A DNA stretch of 64,000 nucleotides from CAVQCA01 sp963710815 (lineage in GTDB: Bacteria; Pseudomonadota; Gammaproteobacteria; UBA9214), in the NCBI GenBank assembly GCA_963710815.1, contig CAVQCA010000055.1, forward strand, positions 1-64,000. Direction: 5' to 3'. This document shows, in pieces, positions 16,253-24,904 of the stretch (positions are counted from its first letter, which is position 1; every line of letters starts with the position of its first letter). The notes beneath the pieces were generated by a model. It did not search any database, was not told the origin of the DNA, and saw only the letters and a program-made list of their open reading frames with translations. The position numbers and the translations under genes were made by a program.

Positions 16253-18124
16253 CTAGCTCGCCTCCGGTGATCCTTCCGGTGGATAGTCGAGTGTGTTGCG
16301 ATGTTTGCCGCGGTAGTCGGCGGTAAATGTCGGGAACGGCAGTTCCCGGGCAGCGCACCAGTCCCGCACCTGTGCCTCGGCCGCTCGCTGGCGCTGGGTG
16401 TCAAGCCCTTCGTCTCTGGCGTGGTAGACGGTGCGCGAGGGAACCGCGAATCCGGTACCGGCATCCTTTACAACCTTCATGACGCGCAGATAGATGTCTT
16501 CACGGATGGCACGGAATTCATTCGGGTTCGTGGTTTTGATATTTACACGGAGTTCCACATTCAAGCCGAATTCACCAAAGCCCGCGAAGCGCACCATGGG
16601 TTCTTCATCGATGACCCGGGGATGCGCCAGCAGCAGGTCACGCAGTGAAACCAGCAGGAAACGCAGCTGATCATCCGTTGTTTCGTAACGCAGCCTCAAC
16701 ACGCTCGACAGCATGGTATGGCTGCGCAGGCTGTAGTTGACCAGGTGCATCTTGGAAAAGTCGCCGTTGGGAATCGTCGTCACCGTATTATCAATGCCCC
16801 GGATACGCGTCGAGCGTAAACCGATCGCTTCAACGATACCGATACGCTGCCAGTCCAGGCTCGGGTCCTCGCCGTAGCGGCAGAAGTCACCGACACGCAC
16901 GGGACGGTCAGCGAACAGGTTCAGGCTGCCGATGAAGTGTTCGATCGTGTTCTGTGCAGCGAGCGCAATGGCGATACCACCCACGCCCAGACCCGCAACA
17001 ATACCGTATAGCGGAGCACCAAGCTGGCTGCTGACATAGAAGATAATGGAGATAACCGCCACGCTGCCGACGATCCGGGCCGCGAGACGCAGCAGGTGGG
17101 CATTCAGGCTCTGGTCAGGGATTCTCGGCAAGGCGATAACCGCTTCGGCCAGGACCATCGAACCCGTCCAGGCGATCCATGCCAGCGCGAAATAAGCAAC
17201 GGCGTCAGCCATCAGTGTCAGGTCCTCGGCAAGCCGGCCCGTCAGGGCAAGCTCCCGGTTCGCCATATCGAGCACCAGTGGTGTCAGCAGCAACAGGGTG
17301 AACGGAGTCGCAAGGCGACACAGGTGGGCGGCGGTCGCGGGTCGATCGGAAAGTCCGCACCGCGCCAGCCGGTGAACGATCACAAACACTATGACGGTGA
17401 CAGCTATCAGTATTGCCAGGGCAAGCCATTTCCACACCGCCTGCTCGTACACGCTGTGTTTCAACCAGTCGGGAAACCCTTCGATGATGCCCGGCGGAAT
17501 CACCCAGCTGCTCATGCTGAGATAATCGCGCTTTTCGGCATAGTTTTTCACCGGGACGTCGCGCCGGTAGGGCAGCAGGCGCGTTTTTTTATAAAAGTCC
17601 CTGGCGCGGGCCACCGTCGAAGGGCTGAACAGGAACTCTCCGGCGCGCGGGCCGTCTGCAACGCGTGCAATAGTGATCTCGGTATGCGGAATGGTCCAGC
17701 TTTCGGTTTGGCTGTCCGCCTTTTTGTTGATTCCAGCGCCTGCATAGGCCGAGGCATCGGGTATTTCCGCCTCGGGTGGAAGCTCGATGCGGGACAACAC
17801 CTCGTACAGGTAGATGACCTCGTCACGTCCCATCCCGAAGCGGGCCGCGGGTGGGGCAGCGCTCAAGTTGAGCGTGCGTTCCGCCCTGGCTCCCATTTCA
17901 TGCAGGCGGGCAGCCGCCTTGCGACTCGGGGTATCCCAGTACTCGTCACGCACCAAACGCAGATAGTCATCGCCCGTCTTCAGGAAGGAGTTCAACGTCG
18001 CCCTCGGACTGGACAGGTCCAGTGGCTCCAGCGGGTGCCTGGCATCGGTATTCCCGGCGACAGGTGAGCACAGCACCAGCAGCAGCATGCAGAGGTATAA
18101 CCGTCCGGAATGATGACTTACCAT
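16253..18124 (-). CDS. MscS-family mechanosensitive ion channel with large periplasmic N-domain
   Basis: A 623-aa inner membrane channel. A signal peptide (LYLCMLLLVLCSPVAG) is followed by a periplasmic domain of about 200 residues, then several membrane segments (about 225-400). The MscS core comprises the pore helix GIVAGLGVGGIAIALAAQNT and the beta domain with FADRPVRVGDFCRYG, then STRIRGIDNTVTTIPN, and a C-terminal alpha-beta domain. The Gly/Ala-packed pore helix and the PNGDFSKMHLVNYS motif are diagnostic. It would open under membrane tension to release solutes on hypo-osmotic shock. It is a single gene, in the same direction as the operon below it. Confidence 0.9.
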   Translation of the reverse strand: MVSHHSGRLYLCMLLLVLCSPVAGNTDARHPLEPLDLSSPRATLNSFLKTGDDYLRLVRDEYWDTPSRKAAARLHEMGARAERTLNLSAAPPAARFGMGRDEVIYLYEVLSRIELPPEAEIPDASAYAGAGINKKADSQTESWTIPHTEITIARVADGPRAGEFLFSPSTVARARDFYKKTRLLPYRRDVPVKNYAEKRDYLSMSSWVIPPGIIEGFPDWLKHSVYEQAVWKWLALAILIAVTVIVFVIVHRLARCGLSDRPATAAHLCRLATPFTLLLLTPLVLDMANRELALTGRLAEDLTLMADAVAYFALAWIAWTGSMVLAEAVIALPRIPDQSLNAHLLRLAARIVGSVAVISIIFYVSSQLGAPLYGIVAGLGVGGIAIALAAQNTIEHFIGSLNLFADRPVRVGDFCRYGEDPSLDWQRIGIVEAIGLRSTRIRGIDNTVTTIPNGDFSKMHLVNYSLRSHTMLSSVLRLRYETTDDQLRFLLVSLRDLLLAHPRVIDEEPMVRFAGFGEFGLNVELRVNIKTTNPNEFRAIREDIYLRVMKVVKDAGTGFAVPSRTVYHARDEGLDTQRQRAAEAQVRDWCAARELPFPTFTADYRGKHRNTLDYPPEGSPEAS

Positions 18125-18343
18125 GATTTACTCCAATAGAATCCTGGCAATAAATACACACAAACAAGAAACACTGTTATCCGCGCAACAACCGGACGTC
18201 AACATTCCTGATCATACCGGGTTCGCCACATAATTCGCTGGCTGCCTGAACACGCCCGGCAACCTGACAACGCCGCGGCTGTGCGTACACGCGGGGACGT
18301 TGAGCAAGCGCCGGCCAAGCGACCGGATTGGATAGAAACCGTG

Positions 18344-18559
18344 CTATCGATGGAAAAACAGGTTGATGAGGATCGTCAATACCACGCTGACGATAATCAT
18401 CGAGGTGACCGGGAACAGGAAGGTGCCGTTTCCCCGTTCGATGCGGATGTCCCCGGGCAGGTGACCGAACCACCCCAGCAGCCCCGGCGCGTAGATGAGC
18501 ACCAGGCCGAGCAGGACCAGCACGAGACCGAGCAGCAGGATCAGTTTCCCCATGCCCAT
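18344..18559 (-). CDS. DUF2905 small membrane protein
   Basis: A 71-aa protein with two membrane segments (LILLLGLVLVLLGLVLIY and TSMIIVSVVLTILINLFF) separated by a loop holding the conserved GDIRIERGNGTFLFPV motif of DUF2905. The family is widespread and has no known function. The protein is full length. It lies 40 bases after a gamma-glutamylcyclotransferase-like gene on the same strand, so the two may share a transcript. The 219 bases between it and the MscS gene hold nothing I can support. Confidence 0.85.
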   Translation of the reverse strand: MGMGKLILLLGLVLVLLGLVLIYAPGLLGWFGHLPGDIRIERGNGTFLFPVTSMIIVSVVLTILINLFFHR

Positions 18560-18599
18560 GGCGTCGGTCTGCGGGGTGATTGACCCGCAGTGAGCGTGA

Positions 18600-19010
18600 T
18601 CACGCCTGTTCTCCCGCCTGGCATCTTTCCAGGAATGCCCGCAGCGCTTCCACCTCGACGTCTTCCCTGCGCCAGGGCGTGCCGGTGAGGCGCGCGCGCA
18701 TGGCGTCCCGAACCGCGTAGGTCCACGCCTGCAGCGGCTTGCCCTCCTCGTCCGTCACGCACACCCGGATACGCTCGTAGAGTTCGCCCTCGAACTCGTC
18801 CAGCTTGCGGAAGTGGGCCTCCCCGATTCCGGCGTACACCACGCCCTCGGTGCAGGCCTGCGGCTCGTGAATGAGGCCGGGATAGACCTTCCCTCTGACG
18901 GTGTAACAGGCGTAATCGTCCAGCACCGCCTTCTCACCTTCCAGGTGGCAGCCGGTGACCGCCTGCAGGACCTCGGGAAACTGCAGGGTGCCGTAGGAGA
19001 AGAGGCGCAT
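18600..19010 (-). CDS. Gamma-glutamylcyclotransferase-like (AIG2/GGCT) protein
   Basis: A 136-aa cytosolic protein of the GGCT fold. The substrate-binding motif FSYGTLQFPEV (residues 4-14) and the catalytic glutamate context KLDEFEGELYERI are both present. The family cleaves gamma-glutamyl peptides or amines to release 5-oxoproline, but many bacterial AIG2-like members have unknown substrates, so I leave the symbol blank. The start is clear, since the fold begins at residue 2. It is followed by the DUF2905 gene and preceded by tatD-like on the same strand. Confidence 0.85.
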   Translation of the reverse strand: MRLFSYGTLQFPEVLQAVTGCHLEGEKAVLDDYACYTVRGKVYPGLIHEPQACTEGVVYAGIGEAHFRKLDEFEGELYERIRVCVTDEEGKPLQAWTYAVRDAMRARLTGTPWRREDVEVEALRAFLERCQAGEQA

Positions 19011-19067
19011 GGTGTGATCGTTTTCCTGGTTGGGTGAGGTCTCGTAACCGCCGTTTCGGCCACTCCA

Positions 19068-19853
19068 TTATCCGGACTGACCCGGGCGAGTGTCCAGCCC
19101 CAGCGCGGCGCGGGCATTGGCGCTGGTCTGGCGTGCCAGCGCCTCCGGGCTCTCGCCGCGCGCCTCGGCCAGGGCCGCCAGGCAATCGGGCAGATACTCC
19201 GGACTGTTGCGTGAACCCCGGTGCCGGGCCACGGTCAGGTCCGGCGCATCCGTCTCCAGCACGATGGCCTCCGCCGGCAGCCGCTGCGCCAGTTCGCGCA
19301 GCCGGCGGGAGCGTTCGTAGGTCAGCATGCCGCCGAATCCCAGCTTGAAGCCGAGATCGATATACTGCTGCGCCTGCTGCAGACTGCCGTTGTAGGCGTG
19401 TGCAATCCCGCCCGGTACGCGAATGCGCTTCAGCGTCGTGAGCACCGGGTCGTGCGCCTTGCGCACATGCAGTATGACCGGCAGGTTCACGGCCCGCGCC
19501 ATCGCCAGCTGCGCCTCGAACAATGCCTGCTGGCGCTGCCGGTCCAGCCCGGTGACGAAGTAGTCCAGCCCGATCTCGCCCACGGCCACGGGCCGGTGCC
19601 CGGCCAGCAGGCGCTCCAGCGCCGGGAGGTCTGTCTGTCGATGCTGTTCGAGGTAGACCGGGTGCAGGCCCAGCGCGGGATAGAGGTCCGGTTCACTGTC
19701 ACAAAACCGCAGCAGGTAATCCCAGCCCGGCGCCAGCACGCCCGGAACGACGATCGCCGCCACACCGTTGGCGCGCGCCCGGGCCAGCACCGCCGACCGG
19801 TCCGGGTCGAACTCCGCGACATCGAGGTGGCAATGGGTATCGATAAGCTCCAC
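19068..19853 (-). CDS. TatD-family metal-dependent hydrolase (YjjV-like)
   Basis: A TIM-barrel metallohydrolase of 261 aa. The metal ligands DTHCHLD (residues 5-11), the bridging glutamate in VGEIGLDYF, HVRKAHD, and the late ETDAPDLT are all in place, so it should be active. TatD relatives act as 3'-5' exonucleases or D-aminoacyl-tRNA deacylase-like enzymes; the exact role of the YjjV branch is unsettled. It is divergent from tcdA, whose ATG lies 86 bases away, so the two promoters must share this short gap. Confidence 0.9.
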   Translation of the reverse strand: MELIDTHCHLDVAEFDPDRSAVLARARANGVAAIVVPGVLAPGWDYLLRFCDSEPDLYPALGLHPVYLEQHRQTDLPALERLLAGHRPVAVGEIGLDYFVTGLDRQRQQALFEAQLAMARAVNLPVILHVRKAHDPVLTTLKRIRVPGGIAHAYNGSLQQAQQYIDLGFKLGFGGMLTYERSRRLRELAQRLPAEAIVLETDAPDLTVARHRGSRNSPEYLPDCLAALAEARGESPEALARQTSANARAALGLDTRPGQSG

Positions 19854-19939
19854 AAAGGGGATTGTATGCCTGCGGCGCGCTCGGACCCAGCCGTTTTCTG
19901 GTATGGTCTGCGCCTGCGGCCATCCGGCATTGTCATCTC

Positions 19940-20758
19940 ATGGATACAACGGAACGGGAACAGGACAGCGATGCGGCGGACCTCGAACGTCGCTTCGGGG
20001 GCATACGCCGCCTCTACGGGGAACGCGCCCTGGAATGCTTCCGGGAGGCGCACGTAGGTGTGATCGGCATCGGCGGTGTCGGCTCCTGGGCGGCCGAGGC
20101 GCTGGCCCGCTCGGCCATCGGCCGCCTCACGCTGGTCGATCTCGACCATGTGGCCGAGTCCAACATCAACCGTCAGATCCACGCCCTGTCCGGCACCCTC
20201 GGCATGGCCAAGGTGCGGGTGGTGGCGGAGCGCATCCGGCAGATCAACCCCGCCTGCCGGGTGACGGCCATCGAGGAGTTTCTTTCCCGCGAGAACCTCG
20301 CCTCCCTGCTCTCGCGGGATTATGACCATGTCATCGACTGCATCGACGGCTTCCGCATCAAGGCCGCGCTGATCGCCCATTGCCGGCGCCACCGCATCCG
20401 GCTGGTCACGGTCGGCGGCGCCGGCGGTCAAACGGACCCGACGCGGGTACAGGTCGCCGATTTGAGCCGCACCCGACATGACGCCCTGTTTTCCAAGACG
20501 CGCAAGCTGTTGCGCGAGGACTACGGTTTCCCGCGGAACCTGAAACGCCGCTTCGACATCCCCTGCGTCTACTCCGAGGAACAGCCACTGTTTCCCGACG
20601 GTGACGGCGGCGTGTGTCATGACAAACCGCATGGCGCCGGTATCGGACGCCTCAACTGTGCCGGCGGGCTGGGTTCTTCGTGCGCTGTCACCGCCACCTT
20701 CGGCCTGGTGGCCGCAGCGCACACACTGAAGCGACTGGCCGCACGGGAAGACGGTTGA
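19940..20758 (+). CDS. tcdA: tRNA threonylcarbamoyladenosine dehydratase
   Basis: TcdA (formerly CsdL/YgdL) uses ATP to cyclise t6A37 of ANN-decoding tRNAs to ct6A. The 272-aa product begins at ATG 19940, since upstream residues lack similarity. It has the E1/ThiF/MoeB-like Rossmann motif GIGGVGSWAAEALARS (about 43-58), the DLDHVAESNINRQ adenylation segment, and VIDCIDGFRIKAALI. The late FDIPCVYSEEQP and GSSCAVTATFG blocks are typical of the family. The sulfur partners CsdA/CsdE are not in the window. It is divergently placed to the tatD-like gene. Confidence 0.93.
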   Translation: MDTTEREQDSDAADLERRFGGIRRLYGERALECFREAHVGVIGIGGVGSWAAEALARSAIGRLTLVDLDHVAESNINRQIHALSGTLGMAKVRVVAERIRQINPACRVTAIEEFLSRENLASLLSRDYDHVIDCIDGFRIKAALIAHCRRHRIRLVTVGGAGGQTDPTRVQVADLSRTRHDALFSKTRKLLREDYGFPRNLKRRFDIPCVYSEEQPLFPDGDGGVCHDKPHGAGIGRLNCAGGLGSSCAVTATFGLVAAAHTLKRLAAREDG

Positions 20759-20947
20759 TGCGATGCGGCATACACACGACCCTCATAGAATGCCGGTCAC
20801 GAACACACCGTCAGGTAACGGCCGGTACCGGACAACCCGTACATCGCCAGCCGCGGACACCGGTGAGCGTGGAGAGCTATATCACCAGAGGCCGTTTCAT
20901 CGCACCGGGTGCGCTTCGACCGCGCCCTGCAAAGAGACGATCAAACG

Positions 20948-21280
20948 ATGAGTGACTGGATAGATAAAGCCAGGGATGCCATGAAACGGCGCGGCATGAC
21001 GAATCTGCAGCTCGCCCGGGAACTGGGTGTCACCCAGAGCACCGTCGGCCGATGGCTGGGCGGGCGCAGCATCCCCGGCGGCGGGACACTCCGGCGCATC
21101 GGCGGCATCCTGGGCATCAACCTGGCCAATACCGGCTCCGCCGATAGCGGCGATGGCCAGGAAGCCGAACTGCTGGCCGCGTTCCGCCGCATGACGCCGG
21201 CGGAACGCGCGCTGCTGCTGCAATACCTGCGGGACAGGGAGCACCCCTACCACGGCCGGTCTGAAGACGCCGACGGTTGA
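20948..21280 (+). CDS. XRE-type helix-turn-helix protein
   Basis: A 110-aa protein beginning MSDWIDKARDAMKRRGM. It carries an XRE/Cro helix-turn-helix (about residues 14-50: TNLQLARELGVTQSTVGRW, then LGGRSIPGG). A short helical tail follows (MTPAERALLLQYLRDRE), of the kind seen in small phage-repressor-like regulators. The targets are unknown. There is no linked peptidase or toxin gene. The 190-base gap after tcdA holds no other gene. Confidence 0.8.
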   Translation: MSDWIDKARDAMKRRGMTNLQLARELGVTQSTVGRWLGGRSIPGGGTLRRIGGILGINLANTGSADSGDGQEAELLAAFRRMTPAERALLLQYLRDREHPYHGRSEDADG

Positions 21281-21368
21281 CCCGAAACCGGCCGCATGGT
21301 GAAGGTCAGCCTGTCAGGGAAGGCCATAGTCATCCCCCGCCGTATCCGGCGGACACGACAGCCCGGCG

Positions 21369-21776
21369 TCAGTCATCCGCCACGAGGGTGACCACTACCC
21401 TGCGCTCCCGGCGCGGCCCATCGAACTCGCACAGGAAGATATTCTGCCAGGTGGACAGACCCAGTAGTCCGTCGATCAGGGGAATGGTCTCGGAGGGGCC
21501 TACCAGGCCGGCCTTGAGGTGGGCGTCACCATTGCCGTCCTGGGCATCATGCAGCCACACGCCTTTGGGGATGATCCCGCGCAGAAACATAACGACATCG
21601 GTCTGCACGCTTTCGTCCCAGTTTTCCTGGATCATGATCGCCGCGGTGGCGCCCTGGACATACACCGATACGAGGCCGTCGGTGATACCACTCCGAGCCA
21701 CGATTTCCTTGACCGGCGCGGTGATATCGACCAGCGTCTCCCGTTCATCGGTCGCCAGGGTAAAAATTTCCCGCAT
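21369..21776 (-). CDS. YjbQ family (UPF0047) protein
   Basis: A 135-aa single-domain protein of the YjbQ/UPF0047 family. Hallmarks are GLVSVYVQGATAAIMIQENWD, DAHLKAGLVGPSETIPLIDG, WQNIFLCEFDGPRRERRVVV. Members show weak thiamine-phosphate synthase activity in genetic tests, and the true role is unclear. Many members have a histidine in the GHT-type segment; here it reads QGATA, an observation that may bear on activity. It is convergent with the XRE gene and followed by the DsrC-like gene on the same strand. Confidence 0.85.
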   Translation of the reverse strand: MREIFTLATDERETLVDITAPVKEIVARSGITDGLVSVYVQGATAAIMIQENWDESVQTDVVMFLRGIIPKGVWLHDAQDGNGDAHLKAGLVGPSETIPLIDGLLGLSTWQNIFLCEFDGPRRERRVVVTLVADD

Positions 21777-21857
21777 CAGCCGGTATTGTCCGGGCCCGGC
21801 GTCACCGGGCTCATGGCTACCCGCTCAACGAGCGCATCCCGTCCGGGGAAACGCCGG

Positions 21858-22223
21858 CTACATCACGCTGCCAAAGCTGGTATTTTCGCTGCCCGGCGGT
21901 GGCTCGAGACCGGCGACCCGGCAACCCTGGGCGATCGGACCGCTGGGAAAAAGTGTATAGAGATACTTGATGCCACCCTTGGCATGAAACTTCTCATCCA
22001 GCGCGTCGTGCAACTCACGGGCATTGATGCCGGTGTCCGCGTGCCTGGCGAAATAACCTTGCAAGGCGCGTACCGCCTCCCAGTGATCGGTGCCGGCCTT
22101 CAACCCTTCAGTGGCCGCCGTTTGCGTCGCCGCATCGCGGGACCAGCCCGGCGGTGCGTGCGGAAAATCGGGATCCGCGGCATCATTTTCATTGGGATGC
22201 ATAATGTCATTCATCGTTTCCAT
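21858..22223 (-). CDS. DsrC/TusE-family protein lacking the C-terminal cysteine
   Basis: DsrC-family proteins carry sulfur as persulfide on cysteines of a flexible C-terminal arm. This 121-aa member has the family helices (GWSRDAATQTAATEGLKAGT) and the end GGIKYLYTLFPSGPIAQGCRVAGL, which keeps the inner cysteine (CysB position, QGC). The terminal GC(V/I) is replaced by a longer EPPPGSENTSFGSVM tail, so the penultimate CysA is absent. That rules out the normal CysA-based relay; a regulatory role or one-cysteine chemistry is possible. The start at ATG 22223 has a GGAGGAG ribosome binding site close upstream. It follows an OsmC-like gene by 77 bases in the same direction, probably as an operon. 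Confidence 0.8.
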   Translation of the reverse strand: METMNDIMHPNENDAADPDFPHAPPGWSRDAATQTAATEGLKAGTDHWEAVRALQGYFARHADTGINARELHDALDEKFHAKGGIKYLYTLFPSGPIAQGCRVAGLEPPPGSENTSFGSVM

Positions 22224-22300
22224 CTTTCTTCTCCTCCGCTTGCTGATTGATGATCTGCGGTAGACTGTAGTCGGGTCGATTGACTTCATCAAGCCCCTTG

Positions 22301-22720
22301 TCAACCAAACCGTACCCGGGTCCGGATGTCGGGCACTTCCCCGAGATTTTTCGACACCGGGCACTGACGCATGCGCTCAACGATATAATCCACATCCTGC
22401 CGTGTCGGGGTGCCTGATTTCAGCAGAGCATCAAACCGGATGTGCAGCTTCCGGATGAACCAGTCTTCACCGGTGAGCAGATCGATCGATCCGTTCGCCT
22501 CCGCCAGGCGGAAACCCCTTTCCGCGCAGTTTGTTCTGAAGTAGGTATGCTGGCAGGTCAGAATGGTATAGACAAACAGCAGGAATCCGGGCGTGCGCAG
22601 GCCGGGATCGAGCGCCTCCCACCGCCGTTTGACCAGCACTTCGACCTCGAGGTCGACGATACTGTTGTCCGGGTCTTCATAGCGACAGGACATCCGCAGC
22701 TGGAAGCGCCGTTCATTCAT
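22301..22720 (-). CDS. OsmC-like protein
   Basis: A 139-aa protein with a layout close to OsmC/Ohr-type thiol proteins. A cysteine-bearing helix (FLLFVYTILTCQHTYFRTNC) is followed by the late RMRQCPVSKNLGEV block, equivalent to the CPVS motif that holds the second reactive cysteine of the family. OsmC proteins reduce organic hydroperoxides through the paired cysteines. Which of the two early cysteines is the partner cannot be said, and overall similarity is weak. ATG 22720 has AAGGAG six bases upstream, so I prefer it to 22744. It precedes the DsrC-like gene, which suggests a shared thiol or sulfur chemistry. Confidence 0.6.
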   Translation of the reverse strand: MNERRFQLRMSCRYEDPDNSIVDLEVEVLVKRRWEALDPGLRTPGFLLFVYTILTCQHTYFRTNCAERGFRLAEANGSIDLLTGEDWFIRKLHIRFDALLKSGTPTRQDVDYIVERMRQCPVSKNLGEVPDIRTRVRFG

Positions 22721-22970
22721 TGCATTCTCCTTAATGTTTATCATCGATGCGCCGCGGAACGACCGATAAATCCGGCCCTGAAATCCGTCGGCGGGGTCAG
22801 TATTTCCACCTCAAAAGAAACATTAGCATTTCCCATGGACCTCGGTTACACTCGCGCTGATTGCACATTATTCAGGTTTTTTCGGAAGTTCCTTGCAGTA
22901 TCTGCTGTAAATTACCTTTAATGATATGCAATTGGACACGGGTTATTCTGATTCACAAGAGGTGATTTAC

Positions 22971-23174
22971 ATGGCAACAGGTACCGTTAAATGGTTTAAC
23001 GAATCCAAGGGCTTTGGTTTTATCGCGCCTGCCGACGGCGGTGAAGATGTCTTCGTGCATTTCTCGGCTATCGAAGGCGAGGGTTTCAAGACCCTGATCG
23101 AAGGTCAGCAGGTGAAGTTCGAGGTTCAGAAAGGACCGAAGGGGCTGCAGGCGGCGCATGTCACCCCCGCCTGA
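22971..23174 (+). CDS. cspA: Cold-shock-like RNA chaperone
   Basis: A 67-aa cold-shock domain protein that binds single-stranded RNA and DNA. RNP1 (KGFGFI, within NESKGFGFIAP) and RNP2 (VFVHFSAI) are intact. The start ATG 22971 has an AGAGGTGA ribosome binding site. The 226-base gap upstream is long for so small a gene and could hold the structured 5' leader typical of csp genes; I can see no certain promoter in it. A strong intrinsic terminator follows 48 bases after the stop. The symbol marks the family, not proven orthology to E. coli CspA. Confidence 0.92.
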   Translation: MATGTVKWFNESKGFGFIAPADGGEDVFVHFSAIEGEGFKTLIEGQQVKFEVQKGPKGLQAAHVTPA

Positions 23175-23221
23175 TCAAGGGGCATTAATAAACCTGTACG
23201 TTTGAAGTTATGAATCAAGTG

Positions 23222-23250
23222 AAACCCCGCCGCCATGGCGGGGTTTTTTT
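23222..23250 (+). terminator. Rho-independent terminator after the cold-shock gene
   Basis: A GC-rich stem CCCCGCC / GGCGGGG with loop GCCAT is followed directly by seven T residues. It lies 48 bases after the cold-shock stop codon and before the convergent GIY-YIG gene. Confidence 0.92.
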
Positions 23251-23270
23251 GCCCGGACTGGCGTGTGAAC

Positions 23271-23564
23271 TCAGGCGGAAGATGCGTGATCCACGATTCC
23301 GTCCGCAACAATTTCATTCAATGACGATCCGATCAGTCTGATCTTGTCGACGCGGCGCAGCTTCTTGATCGCCGCCTCCCGCCGGCTCGCGCTGGAACGG
23401 CTGTGCCCGCTCTCCAGATAGACCACCTGCGTCGGCCGTCGGCCGCGGAAATACCTGGCGCCGCGACATGCGGCATGCAGGGAATATCGCCGGGCGATAT
23501 CGTTGGTGATCCCCGTATAGAGTGTGGTATCGGAACAGAGAATGATGTAGACCTGCCAGTTCAT
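23271..23564 (-). CDS. GIY-YIG nuclease superfamily protein
   Basis: A UvrC-N-terminal-like single-domain protein of about 97 aa (YhbQ/URI type). The signature is VYIILCSDTTLYTGITNDIARRYSLH: the YIL and YTG strands, then the catalytic arginine in DIARR. ESGHSRSSASRREAAIKKL supplies the conserved glutamate region. I start at MNWQVYIIL (23564); two further in-frame ATGs reach 23582. No intron or mobile context surrounds it. The cellular role of stand-alone YhbQ-like proteins is poorly defined, though some cut damaged or branched DNA. Confidence 0.87.
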   Translation of the reverse strand: MNWQVYIILCSDTTLYTGITNDIARRYSLHAACRGARYFRGRRPTQVVYLESGHSRSSASRREAAIKKLRRVDKIRLIGSSLNEIVADGIVDHASSA

Positions 23565-23738
23565 CGCGTCCATGTTAGCCATACCGGACGGGCCTGCCTA
23601 CCACTCCCCGTCACGGCGCCGAGTGTGCTAGCATCCCCGTTCCCATTAAATCGGTCCCTCTCACTGCTTGTATTGTTGGCCATCCCGGCGCCCACTTTGC
23701 GGCATGGGTTGCGGGACTCCCAGGTCCAGGAGCCAACC

Positions 23739-24224
23739 ATGCAGATTGAAAAACACCGCGTAGTCACCCTCGCCTACACCCTCAAGGACGATGACGACAG
23801 AATCATCGACCAGTCCGATGACGGCAGCTTCTGCTATCTGCATGGCGCCAGCAACATCATCCCCGGGCTGGAGAACGCCCTGACCGGCAAGGTGGCGGGC
23901 GACGAGCTGTCGGTGTCGGTACCCCCCGAGGAGGGCTACGGTGTCCATGATGTCGAAAAGACCCAGGCTGTGCCGCGCGAAATGTTCCCGACCGAAGAGG
24001 AGATCGTGGCCGGCATGCAGTTTCATGCCCAGGGACCCGAGGGACACACGCTGGTGGTGACCGTCGTCAAGGTGGAGGACGACAGCATCACCGTGGACGG
24101 CAATCATCCGCTCGCGGGCGTGCGGCTCAACTTCGACGTGAAGGTGCTGGACGTGCGCGCGGCAACCGGGGATGAGGTCACCCACGGTCACGTGCACGGC
24201 CCCCACGGACACCATCAGCACTGA
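23739..24224 (+). CDS. slyD: FKBP-type peptidyl-prolyl isomerase, SlyD type
   Basis: A 161-aa protein-folding helper. The FKBP half (residues 1-70 and 120-150) is interrupted by an insert-in-flap chaperone domain (PPEEGYGVHDVEKTQAVPRE region), the SlyD layout. A short His-rich tail (THGHVHGPHGHHQH) would bind nickel and other metals. The start is set by an AGGAG six bases before ATG 23739; the frame continues upstream without protein character. The efpL-like gene follows after 39 bases on the same strand. Confidence 0.93.
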   Translation: MQIEKHRVVTLAYTLKDDDDRIIDQSDDGSFCYLHGASNIIPGLENALTGKVAGDELSVSVPPEEGYGVHDVEKTQAVPREMFPTEEEIVAGMQFHAQGPEGHTLVVTVVKVEDDSITVDGNHPLAGVRLNFDVKVLDVRAATGDEVTHGHVHGPHGHHQH

Positions 24225-24263
24225 ACCGGACTGGAAGGACTTCCCTTACCGCAACCATCCGTC

Positions 24264-24827
24264 ATGAAGGCGAGCGAACTCAGAAAAGGCGTCGTGCTCC
24301 TGGTCAACGGACGCAATGTCATCATCAAGAGCGTGGACGTCCAGTCCCCCTCCTCCCGCAGCGGCAGCACGCTCTACAAGCTTCGCGGACACGATCTGGT
24401 CAGCAGGCAGAAGTACGAGGCCAGCCTCAAGGGCGAGGAGTCGTTGCAGACCGTGGACTTCGAGCGGCGCGCGGTGCAGTACCTCTATCAGGACGCGGAC
24501 AGCTGCACCTTTATGGACAAGGATACCTACGAGCAGTACAGCCTGGACAATGCCTCGCTCGATGAGGAACGCCTTTACCTCGACGATGGCCTGGAAGGCA
24601 TCACGGCCCTGGTGGCCGATGGCGCGGTGCTGGGCATCGAACTGCCCGCGACGGTCGCGCTGGAGGTCATGGACACCGCTCCGGCCATGAAAGCGGCCTC
24701 GTCCTCCGCCCGCACCAAGCCCGCCACGCTCAAGACCGGCCTGGTGGTCCAGGTGCCCGAATACCTCACGCCCGGCGAACGCATCAAGATCAACACCGCC
24801 ACCGGGGAATTCATCTCGCGCGCCTGA
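24264..24827 (+). CDS. efpL: Elongation factor P-like protein (EfpL/YeiP)
   Basis: A 187-aa three-domain EF-P paralog. EF-P proteins bind between the ribosomal P and E sites and rescue stalls at difficult motifs such as polyproline. The tip loop of domain I reads QSPSSRSGSTLYK with arginine R32 where canonical EF-P has lysine or a modified residue; this long SP(S/T)xR loop marks the EfpL/YeiP branch, which needs no modification enzymes. The C-terminus has the family pattern KPATLKTGLVVQVPEYLTPGE. It lies 39 bases after slyD in the same direction. The canonical efp gene is not in the window. Confidence 0.92.
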   Translation: MKASELRKGVVLLVNGRNVIIKSVDVQSPSSRSGSTLYKLRGHDLVSRQKYEASLKGEESLQTVDFERRAVQYLYQDADSCTFMDKDTYEQYSLDNASLDEERLYLDDGLEGITALVADGAVLGIELPATVALEVMDTAPAMKAASSSARTKPATLKTGLVVQVPEYLTPGERIKINTATGEFISRA

Positions 24828-24904
24828 ACGCGGGATCGACGACCTCACGTCTGCGCCGGCGGATTCGGGAGAACAGCCTGCCCCCGGGGTGAGACCCTGA
24901 ACAG

